In this document: positions 43,883 through 52,716 of the stretch, piece by piece | How the letters are laid out: each line of letters begins with the position of its first letter | Position numbering within the stretch: position 1 is the stretch's first letter | Assembly (NCBI GenBank): GCA_900541025.1 | Contig: UQIL01000002.1 | Coordinates: 1-64,000 of the forward strand | Length of the DNA: 64,000 nucleotides | Direction of reading: 5' to 3' | DNA from: an uncultured Collinsella sp. | GTDB lineage: Bacteria > Actinomycetota > Coriobacteriia > Coriobacteriales > Coriobacteriaceae | The notes under the pieces: model-generated | What the model was told of the DNA's origin: nothing | Seen by the model: the letters and a program-made list of their open reading frames with translations, nothing else | Database searches by the model: none | Made by a program: the position numbers and the translations under genes

Positions 43883-44036
43883 CTAATAACAGCGACGTGG
43901 CCATCTCAAAGCGCGGCTTTACGCAAGGGTGCCGGGTGGCCGCGCTGGGCGATTTCATGTCCGCGCGGGCGTCTATCCTTACGGCAATGTAGCCGCTTAT
44001 GTAACAAGCGGCAGGCGACGGAGAAAGGCCATAACC

Positions 44037-44867
44037 GTGTCAGCTGAAAAGACGCCGTGTATCTCGGCTATCGATACGACGAACTTTGTGCGCCAGATCG
44101 TGCCGGACTTTGAGTTTGCGCCGGTGCCAAAGCAGCGCCAGCGCCGTGGACTGCGCAACGAGATTATTGAGGTCGGCGCCGTCAAGCTCGATTATCGCGG
44201 CAACGTTTTGGGCGAGTTCTCACAGTTTGTGCAGACGGAATTTACCGAAGGCGTTGCGTTTCCCGTTCGCGAGCTTACGGGGATATCGGCGGTGGATACC
44301 GCGATGGCCGATCCGCTCTATGTGGTGATCAAAAGGCTCAGCGATTGGATCGGTCGCTACTCCGCCCAAGTGGTCTGTTGGAGCGGGACGGACCGTCGAC
44401 AGCTTTTGACCGAGTGCCAGGCAAAGCACATCGACCTTTCCGCATTTCCTACGAACTGGGCCGACCTGCAGGCGTTTTACACCTCGATCATGGACATTGG
44501 TAGCCACGGGCGCGTCTCGTTAGGCGACGCGGCAACGTGGTTTGGCATCGAGTTTGACGAGTCGACGGGCCACGCCCACAGCGCTCTGGCCGATGCGCGC
44601 GTAACCGCCAAGTTGCTCAAGCAGGCGATGGACGGGGGGTACCGCGTGAGTCCGCGCGCCCAGGAGATCCGCCAGCGATGGGGGATGGGCGAGCGACCCC
44701 AGACGCGCCTTTCCAAGAAGTGCCCCGAGTTGGGCGACCTGCTGCTGAAGCTGAAGGCAGGGGGGCAGGAGGCTCATTTGGCGACAAGCGGACGGAATGG
44801 TTGCGCGAAGGATTCTAAGATCAGCAGCAGAAGACTGCGTTTGGGATCCTACTCAAGGACGCGCTGA
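44037..44867 (+). CDS. DEDDh 3'-5' exonuclease family protein
   Basis: A 276-residue protein of the DnaQ/KapD exonuclease superfamily. Motif I is DFEF at about residue 22 (the DxE carboxylates), followed by EIIEVGAVKLDYRGN. Motif III is HAHSALADARVT with the HxAxxD residues near residue 180. The start is a GTG behind GGAGAAAGG. The last 40 or so residues (from about SGRNGCAKD) are Arg/Ser-rich and unlike the family, and the sequence just after the stop carries coding-like remains in another frame, so the 3' end may be a junction. It may share the LexA-like box with the divergent toxin gene. Confidence 0.75.
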   Translation: MSAEKTPCISAIDTTNFVRQIVPDFEFAPVPKQRQRRGLRNEIIEVGAVKLDYRGNVLGEFSQFVQTEFTEGVAFPVRELTGISAVDTAMADPLYVVIKRLSDWIGRYSAQVVCWSGTDRRQLLTECQAKHIDLSAFPTNWADLQAFYTSIMDIGSHGRVSLGDAATWFGIEFDESTGHAHSALADARVTAKLLKQAMDGGYRVSPRAQEIRQRWGMGERPQTRLSKKCPELGDLLLKLKAGGQEAHLATSGRNGCAKDSKISSRRLRLGSYSRTR

Positions 44868-45141
44868 CACTCGCTGGGACCAAGCAGGTCAAGAGCGTGG
44901 ACATCGAGATGGCTTCCATTATTGAAGAGCGGCTTACTAACATGATTCGCTGAACAGATAGGCAGAGACCCGTGACGCTGTGTGCGTCATCGTGCACAAT
45001 GAGGTGTATAGGCTGCCAGTGGCGAACTATCCCGACGAGGTTCTGAGCAACTGCATCACCGAGATTTTCGAATACTTCTACGAAGAGGGATTTGGCGGCG
45101 TAGAGCAATCTGATTTTACGCGTTTGCAGGAGGAAGCCGAT
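44818..45141 (+). other. Coding debris between exonuclease and glycine-zipper gene
   Basis: Two open stretches look like gene ends without beginnings. One, 44818-44952, reads ILLKDALTLAGTKQVKSVD and ends with LTNMIR and a stop. The second, from about 44962, reads VIVHNEVYRLPVANYPDEV and EIFEYFYEEGFGGVE and runs into the next gene without its own stop. Neither is recognised. They suggest deletions at this site. Confidence 0.4.
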
Positions 45142-47504
45142 ATGGCAGACGAACTTGTTTTTAGTGCTGGCGAGATAGTTTACGCCATGCCTCAACTGCC
45201 CAAAGTTACATCTGTGTCGCTGAACGGTAGCGCCGTGCTGGTTGGTTTTAAGGACGCTCCCGATGGGGGGAGGTCCTCTTTGATTTTGACCCTCAGGCTG
45301 AAAAGGCTACGAAGCTCGACTATGAACTTGCAGCCGTTAGCGGGCTCCTCACGGGCGCGTTGAATATCCTTTGGCAGAAAGACTTCAACCTAGAGGGTGC
45401 CAAAGAGTGGGGCGACGAGAAGGTTGGCAAATTCGTTCTTACGTTTGCCAAGTCTGCGGGTATGACAAAGGCGGATGCAACTCTAGAAGACGCTATTCGC
45501 TTTCTAGAGAAAGAGTTTCCTCTTGCCACGGACAAGCTAGCTGCTGAGTTTGGCGGCGGGCTCCAACATCATCTGCGGGATTTCTCGCACCACCCGAGCT
45601 TGGTTGGCCTTGCGTGTTCGATCCTCTCGCAATTCACGTGCAAAGGCTATGGTACCGATACGGCCGGCCGGTTTGTCGCCTTTGACCTGCCTGCCGCCGC
45701 CTTCGATCCCGACTGCCCTCTTGTAGGCAGGAACGTTCCAGAGAAGATCGCGTTTGGCGCTCTGTTCTGGGCGATGCATCTCGTGAGCGACATGGCGGGG
45801 TCTAGTTCAAACCCCGGTAAGGGGACGGGCATTCCCGGCGTCGTGCTGTCCCTGCTAAAGGAGCTCTCCTCCCTGCCTGTTTTTCAAGACATGCAGATTG
45901 CCTATAAGGGCGAGGATGTTCGCATTCAGCAATGGATCTCAAAGCTGTTTAACGGAACGGCGTTCAAAACCGAGGACGGCAAGCCCATTCGCTTCGACCT
46001 TCGGACGGAAGTCGGTCTTCTCGATCAGGCTTTAAGCCAGGTGCCAGCAGTCGTGGCCAACGAGGTTATCGTTCGTTGTCTCTACATGCTTTCAAGGCTC
46101 AAGGCCGAGCTAGAACGTTGCGAAGTGAGTGATGCCTCCGGCTTGCGCAAGCTCAAGGCTTCGCATTTCATGCCCTACAACAGCAGGGCCCTCACTCGCA
46201 TGGTCACGGTTGCGAGCACTTCGTTCGTTCTGGCAAATCTGGCGACGGCAGCAGTTAGGGCGGGTATCGAATGCGAGGGGAACAAGGTCGTTTTCGCCCA
46301 GAAGCTCTTCATGAGAATAAACTACGTCGGAGTTGGACGCCTTGCGTTTGCCCTCCATGCTGACTGGGGCTATATGGCGGAGGAAATTTCCGAGGCCTGG
46401 GCTGAGCGCGCCAGGCGCCGCCAGGATATCTTCGATGGATTCCACTTTTATAGCCTAGATAGAGAAACGACGAGGATTGCCTTCTCGCTGAAGCTTGTCG
46501 CCATCAACTACGATTGCAGGAACGAGAAGAACGAAGTGCGCAAAGGGCAAAAGAGGAGCTGGGCCCGCGCGTGGCAGGATTCGCTCGCGGATGGCCTAGG
46601 CATTGATGCAGACGGCTACTTTTTGAGCGAGGAAGACGCGTACGGAGCCCTTGAGGCTATTTCGCGGCAGCGAGGCGGTAGGGTACGCGCCTTGCTGGTT
46701 GCGCAGGAGTTAGTCGAGTTTCGCCTCTATTCCCAGATGGGAGATGAAGAGAAGAAGGAATATAAAGGTTTGAAGGAGAGTGGATCTTGGGTTAAACACG
46801 AATTTCCCAGGAGACAAGACGCGGTTGATTTGGATGCCATACGTTCTCTCGAGAAACGTTGCGGGACGCGCTTCCGCGAGCTTTCAGGTACATTGCCAAA
46901 GCTTTTGGTGGGCGGCGTCATTGTCGTGGCGGCGGCCGTAGGCGCAGGAGGGGCGGCCGCGGTACTCGCTCCGGATATTGCTGTCGGTATCTTCGGAGGC
47001 TCGTTTGTCGGCCTTCACGGGGCTGCGCTTGTCAATGCGAGCCTTGCTGCAGCTGGCGGTGGGGCCTTGGCCGCCGGCGGCATGGGCATGGCCGGTGGCA
47101 CTGCTTTGATTACGGGCGGCGGCGCCGCGCTTGGTCTATTGGGTTCCGGCGGCGTTGCCTTGGCGGCATCGATGGGGGAGAACTACGCGCAATTCGTGCT
47201 CGTCGAATGTTCGAGGCTCCTTGCTTTTCTTGATGTAGCAACTGACCGCTGTCCGCATGAAGGGGCCATTTTGGTGCGGAAGGCGGCCGAGGCCGTGCAG
47301 CGTAGCATCGCTGGTGTTGAGGAAGATGTCGAGAAGGAGAATGGAAAGGGGGACCGCAGGGATGACAGGTTGCTTAAGCAACTGAAGAAGGGTCTCAAGT
47401 ATTTGTCCTCAACACTTGAACAGATCGAGAAGATGCAGAAGCGCGTTGGCGCCGCTGCTGAGCGCGAGTCGCTCAGCAGCTTGTTAGCATCGGGCGGCGA
47501 ATAG
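45142..47504 (+). pseudogene. Glycine-zipper membrane protein, frameshifted in a G6 tract
   Basis: A protein of about 787 residues would start at the ATG behind AGGAGG (MADELVFSAGE). A run of six G at 45265-45270 breaks the frame; one more G would join DGG to EVLFDFDPQAEKATK and the main reading frame, which has no start codon of its own before a TTG at 45360. Upstream residues fit the downstream ones well, so this is one gene with an indel. The body has HHLRDFSHHPSLVGLAC and FWAMHLVSDMAGSS, and near the C-terminus a long Gly/Ala-rich membrane stretch (about residues 590-690, with GAGGAAAVLAP and GGGALAAGGMGMAGG). The function is unknown; the pore-like tail and neighbours suggest a defence effector. 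Confidence 0.65.
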
Positions 47505-47955
47505 GTCCGGGCGATCTGGCTACAATTCCCTGCCAGTATCGCCATCGATCAAGATGACGCCGTGCTTGCCCATCTTTTTGTGAGGCGCGATGAGCGCGAC
47601 GGTGACTTGCTCGATGTCTTATTTGCCCTTCGATCAGTTCTTGTCAAGCTTCTTTAGGCGGGAGAGGCAGCGATCCAGAAGTCCGCTCTTGGCATATGAG
47701 GCAAGATGCCCGTAAGACTGTGGCAATGTCAAAAGACATACACAAGTGTCGGTCTTTTGATATCGGATGATTTTGGGGAGTGGCGTGCAACGATTGCGCG
47801 CCACCATGACGGCGTCAGCGTTTGCCTACGTTGTAAAATCTAGTGATATGAGCATCCCGGTTGCTTCAGCGCTTCGATGCTCTCGTCTTTAGCGCCCTCC
47901 GCTCAGTGGAGGACTGACTGCAAACGGCGTAAACAAGACAAGGGGGATTGCGTAA
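47505..47955 (+). other. Intergenic region with coding remnants and a hairpin
   Basis: On the minus strand two fragments read as protein ends: about 47634-47726 (SYGHLASYAKSGLLDRCLSR, then LKKLDKN and stop) and about 47511-47610 (EQVTVALIAPHKKMGKHGV and on to a stop). A terminator-like hairpin AAAAGAC/GTCTTTT lies at 47731-47758. No intact gene is seen. Confidence 0.4.
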
Positions 47956-50079
47956 ATGAAAGCAACCGAGGCAAATCTACTCGACCTTATGGGCGTGGCG
48001 AAGATGCAGTTCGTCATTCCTGTGTACCAGCGAGTTTACTCGTGGAGCGTAAAAGAGTGCGAAGTGCTTTGGGAGGACGTTATGCGAGCGGGTCGTGATG
48101 GCGTGTCGCACTTCGTGGGGTCGATGCTCTATATCCCCGAGTCCGAGAGCTCTGCCACGAGTATTTCGCGCGTGCTTCTGATTGACGGGCAGCAGCGCAT
48201 GACGACGTTTTCGTTGATGATTGCAGCTTTGGCTGACTATTTGGAGAGCAACCCCGACAAGGCCGGCTTCCTTGGCGATCTCAAGATTTCAGCGCTGCGG
48301 AAGAACTACCTCTTTAACGATGATGACTACAACGGTCTGGCGCGCTACAAGCTGGTGCTCTCGCAGGACGATAAAGAGACGCTGTTCTCCATCGTGTCTG
48401 GATCTCCCGTGCCAGATGAGAAATCGGATCGGATCGTCGAGAACCATGCGTTCTTCCGCGAGAAGATGCACGGGAAATCATTCGACCCTGCAAGGCTTTG
48501 GGCGGGGCTAAACCGCGTGCAGGTCATCGACACTAAGCTTACCGCTGGCGTTGATAATGCCCAGCTCATATTTGAGTCTATGAATTCCAAGGGCAAGCCG
48601 CTCACGCCTATTGACCTCATTCGTAACTACGTTCTTATGTCGCTTCCCAACGACGAGCAGACCAAGCTTTACGAGGGCTACTGGCATCCGCTCGAGTGTT
48701 TGTTCGGAAAAGGCGGCGAAGAAGAGTTCAATGCATTTATCTGGTACTGGCTGTGGCTCAAGGTTCCCAATAGGATGCCGAAGGAAAACGAGGCCTACCA
48801 CGAGTTCAAACGCTATTTCGCTGATGACTACGATGGGGATACCGAGGGCCTGCTGAAGGAGCTTCGCGAATATGCGCAAAGATATGCCAGGCTGTTCCTT
48901 GGCAAGGAGAAGGACGAGGGCCTGCGCCGAGTGTTCGGCAGGATTGCCTGTCTTTATGTTAAACCGGTCAGGCCTTTGCTGATGCTGCTTTACTCGGTTT
49001 ATGAAGGAGGCAGGATTGACCGCAATGCGTTTTTACGTATCTGCGAGACTATTGAGTCGTTCCTGTTCAGGCGTGCGGTTTGCGGCAGGCTTACCACGGG
49101 CCTAAATAATTTCTTTGCCGGCATGTATCGCAATCTCGAGCAGCAGGACGATATAGAGGAGTACGTTACGGCGATGCTCCTTATCCACAGCAGCGGTATG
49201 ACCGCGTACTTCCCGACAGACGAGCATTTTGTCGAGGAGTTTAAGACGCGCGACTGCTACAACCGCTTTTCCAAAAAGCGCTATTACCTGGAGCGCATGG
49301 AGAACTGGCACCACCCGAAGGAGCCCATCTCGGCTGACGATTACCAGATCGAGCACGTTATGCCCCAGACGATCGATGATGAGCACGGCTGGAAGGAGTC
49401 GCTTGGCGAGAACTGGGAAGACATTCACGACGGGCTATGCAACAACTTGGGAAATCTTACGCTGACGGGCTACAACCAGGAGTACTCGAACCGTTCGTTC
49501 TCAGACAAGCTCAGTCTTCCTAACGTGGGGCTTAAGTGCAGCCCGCTCTACCTGAACAGGACGATTGCCTCGCATGAAAAATGGGGCGAGGAAGAGATTA
49601 GACAGCGCGCTAACGAGTTGGCGAAAGAGGCGTGTGAGATATGGAAGTATCCCGACCTTCCGGCAGATGTAGTCGACAAATATCGTCCTTCTCGCGGGGA
49701 GTCTGACGAGGCTCCTGTCTGGACTCTGCAGGAGGATCACCCCACTTTTGCTGAAGGCGGACTCAACCAGAAGCTTTTCGATGAGGTGTGCGAGTCTGTT
49801 CTGAGCGGTAACCCTTCGTGGGAGTCCTATATAGCCAAGTACTATGTAGGCTTCAGGTCGGGCAAGCGAAAATTGCACGCCGTGCTAGAAGGCAGGACCA
49901 GCAACGGTGGCTGGATTGCCGTCGGCCTGGCAAAGAGTGTGGACGAGCTGATTGACCCGGAGGCCATGTGCCAGGACAAACGCACACAGGGCGGATTTGG
50001 GCCGGGTATGCCGACCTATGTTGCACTCCGTAGCGCTGACGATATCCCCGCAGTGCTCGATCTCATAAAGCAGTGCTAG
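47956..50079 (+). CDS. DUF262/DUF1524 nuclease (GmrSD-like)
   Basis: A 707-residue two-domain protein of the GmrSD type IV restriction family. The N-terminal DUF262 (ParB-like NTPase) domain carries IPVYQRVYSW and the diagnostic IDGQQR at 76-81. The C-terminal DUF1524 domain carries an HNH-type nuclease motif, IEHVMPQT near 465, and NNLGNLTLTGYNQ near 496. A further C-terminal domain of about 100 residues ends the chain (YYVGFRSGKRKLHAVLE), like the DUF5655 nucleic-acid domains. Relatives cut phage DNA with modified bases. The ATG is preceded by a weak GGGGGATT site. It converges with the next gene. Confidence 0.85.
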   Translation: MKATEANLLDLMGVAKMQFVIPVYQRVYSWSVKECEVLWEDVMRAGRDGVSHFVGSMLYIPESESSATSISRVLLIDGQQRMTTFSLMIAALADYLESNPDKAGFLGDLKISALRKNYLFNDDDYNGLARYKLVLSQDDKETLFSIVSGSPVPDEKSDRIVENHAFFREKMHGKSFDPARLWAGLNRVQVIDTKLTAGVDNAQLIFESMNSKGKPLTPIDLIRNYVLMSLPNDEQTKLYEGYWHPLECLFGKGGEEEFNAFIWYWLWLKVPNRMPKENEAYHEFKRYFADDYDGDTEGLLKELREYAQRYARLFLGKEKDEGLRRVFGRIACLYVKPVRPLLMLLYSVYEGGRIDRNAFLRICETIESFLFRRAVCGRLTTGLNNFFAGMYRNLEQQDDIEEYVTAMLLIHSSGMTAYFPTDEHFVEEFKTRDCYNRFSKKRYYLERMENWHHPKEPISADDYQIEHVMPQTIDDEHGWKESLGENWEDIHDGLCNNLGNLTLTGYNQEYSNRSFSDKLSLPNVGLKCSPLYLNRTIASHEKWGEEEIRQRANELAKEACEIWKYPDLPADVVDKYRPSRGESDEAPVWTLQEDHPTFAEGGLNQKLFDEVCESVLSGNPSWESYIAKYYVGFRSGKRKLHAVLEGRTSNGGWIAVGLAKSVDELIDPEAMCQDKRTQGGFGPGMPTYVALRSADDIPAVLDLIKQC

Positions 50080-50082
50080 GTT

Positions 50083-50111
50083 GAAGGCCGGGAATCTAAT
50101 TCCCGGCCTTC
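50083..50111 (+). terminator. Bidirectional hairpin between convergent defence genes
   Basis: GAAGGCCGGGAAT pairs perfectly with ATTCCCGGCCTTC over a 3-nt loop, 4 bp after the DUF262 gene. It has no T-run, so it may act as a transcript-end structure. Confidence 0.7.
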
Positions 50112-50154
50112 GCTGCCTTCAACATCCTTTTACACCAGGTATCTACCTGCAACA

Positions 50155-52716
50155 TCAATCACCAGCTCGCTCTTTCGCCAATCGGGCGCAGGCGCGTTTG
50201 ATCTGATTCACATTCATCGGCGTCCAGGCCTTAAAGACAAAGGCATCCTTGCCGTCGACGGAGATGGGCTCTGCATCGTAGAACTTGCCTTCGCGGCCCG
50301 CTGGCATTTTGTCGCGAAGCAGCGGATGACTAATACCCAAGGTGTCGAATGAGCACCGCTGGTCGTAAAGTGCGCGCCTGTCGGGCGTTCCGTCGATAAT
50401 CTGGAGCAGCATGCGGCGAACTTCGGCAGTGTCTATTGCCGGCCCGGCGGGGCGCTTTGGCTTAGCCTTGCTCTTCGGTTTGCGCTTCTTCTCCTTTTTG
50501 GGCTTAGCAGGCTTGTCGGGCTCAGTGGGATTGGCTGCGCCAGCTTCCTCCGCGGGCCCCTCGACCGTATCGGTTGCCTCTACTACAGGCTCGGCTTCAA
50601 CGACTGCCTGGGTCATGATAGACTCCTCGGGTTCTGGTTCCGGTTCGCGCACGGGCTCTACAGGATCAGGTTCCACCACTTGTTCAATTTCGACCTGAGC
50701 AGGCACTGCCGGATTCTCCGGCATCACCATGGTCGCAGCAAGCGGCTCCCATTGCGGCTCAGGACTTACCTCAACAACCTCCTCGGTAACCTGCATGGCA
50801 TTCTCGACCGTAACGTCCTTCGCAATTCCCAGGCACTGCATCATCTGGTCGATAGAGTTGCCAAAGGGGGAGAGCGCCGCCAGTCCTCCGATAGGGGGAA
50901 TGCCCTGTTTGCGAGCCCAAGACATCGTTCCCGTTGGGATGCAGGTCGTCTCGGGCGCCTGGCCGCAGAGGAGCCACACGCTATCGATGGGCATGCCGTT
51001 GGAGCGGATGGTCCGAAGACGGTATTTGGTAAGGCAGGGGTTAAAGCGCTGCTCTTTTGCATTCTCGATAGACGTAAACTTGGAGTCGAGCAAAAACAGG
51101 GAATCTCGCCCCGTGTCTTTAATGCTCAGCGCAAAATCGGGCGTCCAATACGAGTCGTTTGGCTGCTGGTCAAATAGGTCGTTTGGCAGCAAGCGATGAG
51201 CGCCAAGGCCGGCGAATTCTTGGTCGCCTCCATAAAGCACGGGCTGATACCACAGCGTGACTTGCTCGCTTCCGCGCTGCAGTCGGTAGATGTTTGCCAC
51301 CTCTCTTTCGTTGTCGGGCATTCCATATTCCTGAGTTCGCTCAACCCGCTCAAAGGGAGTTTCGTACGAACTGTCCGGCGTGTATCCCTGACAGTCAAAC
51401 CAGCGTAGCAGCGAGGCGAGCGAGTACAGCTCGTAAAGGCGCGAGACACGATGCATGCTCAAAATGAGGCCTTCGCGCGCAAAGTCAAATTCACCAAAAG
51501 CGTCCCACATGCGCATGAGTTGAAAAAGACGTGCGTAATGGGGTATTTCCTGGAAGATCTTGGTTTTGCGGGGCATCCTGAACGTATTGGAAACGGCGAC
51601 GGGCATGGCTTCGGAAAGAAGCCTATAAAAGCGCTGAGCACGAGTGCGTTGCGCTTGGAGCTTTGACAGCAAGGGTTGGTCGCGTTCGATCTGCGCATCG
51701 ATAACCATGACAGGGATAAGGTGCCCCTCGGTGCCCTGTATCCCAGACAGCCTGTTTTTCGCTTCGTGAAGGGCATCCAGCTTTTGATTGATGCCCGCAA
51801 TTACCTGCGCGAGCGTGCGGGAAACATGCGAGATAAAAGAAACGACGGCCCTGTTCTCGTACGTGTCGAACGAGCGGACGGTCTGCTTCGTTTGAATTTT
51901 GCGGCTATACCAGTTGCGTCCCTGCATGCGGATGGCGGTGTTCTGGCGCACCGGGAACAGCCTGTCGGAGTTTTTGTAAAGCCATTCGATTTCGTTTCGA
52001 CCGATTTGTCGCAGCTTTTCGGCAGCGACGAGCTGCTCCGAGCGATCGGTTTTGGTGCATGGCCGTGTTTTAAAGTTGGGAAGCTCTGCTTCAATACCAG
52101 CAAGGATCGTCTCGGTGAGCAAAACGAACGATTGAAGGCTATTCGCCTCAGAACCCTCCGCATCGCCAAGAGAGTCGCTGTCCTGCGTGTTTCCTGCCGA
52201 TAGCATCCACCCGATAGGCGTGGCAAGCTCCTGCCCGGCAAGTTCATCCAACAGTTTCACGACATACTGACGTTGGTTGCTTATGGTGCTGGAACAAGGG
52301 ATTTCTTTTGTCTTTACAGTGAACGGCTCAAACAGGCGTTGGCACGAATGAATGCGGGCTTCGACGGTGGCAAATCCGTAGGTATCCGAGAACGGTCTCC
52401 AATTGTTATTCTCATTGGTGGGGACAAGTCTATAAACATAGCTGCTGCCAGCCTGCTCCGGCATGATGCAGCGCCACTGGTGCTCGTCCTCGTTAATACG
52501 CAGCATTATCTTGACTGCGCCCAGGTTGCAGTCGGTAAACAGTGACAGCTCATACTGGGCGCGGTCGACGATCGCCGCGCTGTAGTCTATTTCACCCAAG
52601 CCAGGTGTCCTGCGACCCTCGTGCATCTCAAACGACAGGGGAGCGGAAGGGTTACGGGGGTCGCGCAGGATAAGCCGGATCGAGCAGGCTTTAAGCGAAG
52701 AACTGGTAGAAGCCAC
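50155..52716 (-). CDS. DUF2357 / McrC-like nuclease subunit
   Basis: A protein of about 853 residues with a DUF2357 core (about 100-480) and a PD-(D/E)XK-type nuclease motif, WTPDFALSIKD followed by FLLDSKF, near 525-545. Then comes a long Pro/Glu-rich low-complexity linker (about 660-760) that ends in a Lys-rich patch (KPKKEKKRKPKSKAKPKRP), and a small C-terminal domain of about 90 residues. The gene lies directly downstream of a McrB-like AAA gene and overlaps it by about 25-38 bp, as mcrC does. Start choices are GTG 52716, GTG 52725 or TTG 52728. It is probably the nuclease half of a modification-dependent or nucleic-acid-sensing restriction system. Confidence 0.78.
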   Translation of the reverse strand: MASTSSSLKACSIRLILRDPRNPSAPLSFEMHEGRRTPGLGEIDYSAAIVDRAQYELSLFTDCNLGAVKIMLRINEDEHQWRCIMPEQAGSSYVYRLVPTNENNNWRPFSDTYGFATVEARIHSCQRLFEPFTVKTKEIPCSSTISNQRQYVVKLLDELAGQELATPIGWMLSAGNTQDSDSLGDAEGSEANSLQSFVLLTETILAGIEAELPNFKTRPCTKTDRSEQLVAAEKLRQIGRNEIEWLYKNSDRLFPVRQNTAIRMQGRNWYSRKIQTKQTVRSFDTYENRAVVSFISHVSRTLAQVIAGINQKLDALHEAKNRLSGIQGTEGHLIPVMVIDAQIERDQPLLSKLQAQRTRAQRFYRLLSEAMPVAVSNTFRMPRKTKIFQEIPHYARLFQLMRMWDAFGEFDFAREGLILSMHRVSRLYELYSLASLLRWFDCQGYTPDSSYETPFERVERTQEYGMPDNEREVANIYRLQRGSEQVTLWYQPVLYGGDQEFAGLGAHRLLPNDLFDQQPNDSYWTPDFALSIKDTGRDSLFLLDSKFTSIENAKEQRFNPCLTKYRLRTIRSNGMPIDSVWLLCGQAPETTCIPTGTMSWARKQGIPPIGGLAALSPFGNSIDQMMQCLGIAKDVTVENAMQVTEEVVEVSPEPQWEPLAATMVMPENPAVPAQVEIEQVVEPDPVEPVREPEPEPEESIMTQAVVEAEPVVEATDTVEGPAEEAGAANPTEPDKPAKPKKEKKRKPKSKAKPKRPAGPAIDTAEVRRMLLQIIDGTPDRRALYDQRCSFDTLGISHPLLRDKMPAGREGKFYDAEPISVDGKDAFVFKAWTPMNVNQIKRACARLAKERAGD

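Noticed and set aside
43929..44036. Longer N-terminus of the exonuclease starting near 43929
   Set aside because: The upstream residues are Arg/Gly-rich without family similarity, while a GTG at 44037 has a good ribosome site; the stretch more likely is leader with a small hairpin (GCCGCTT/AAGCGGC).
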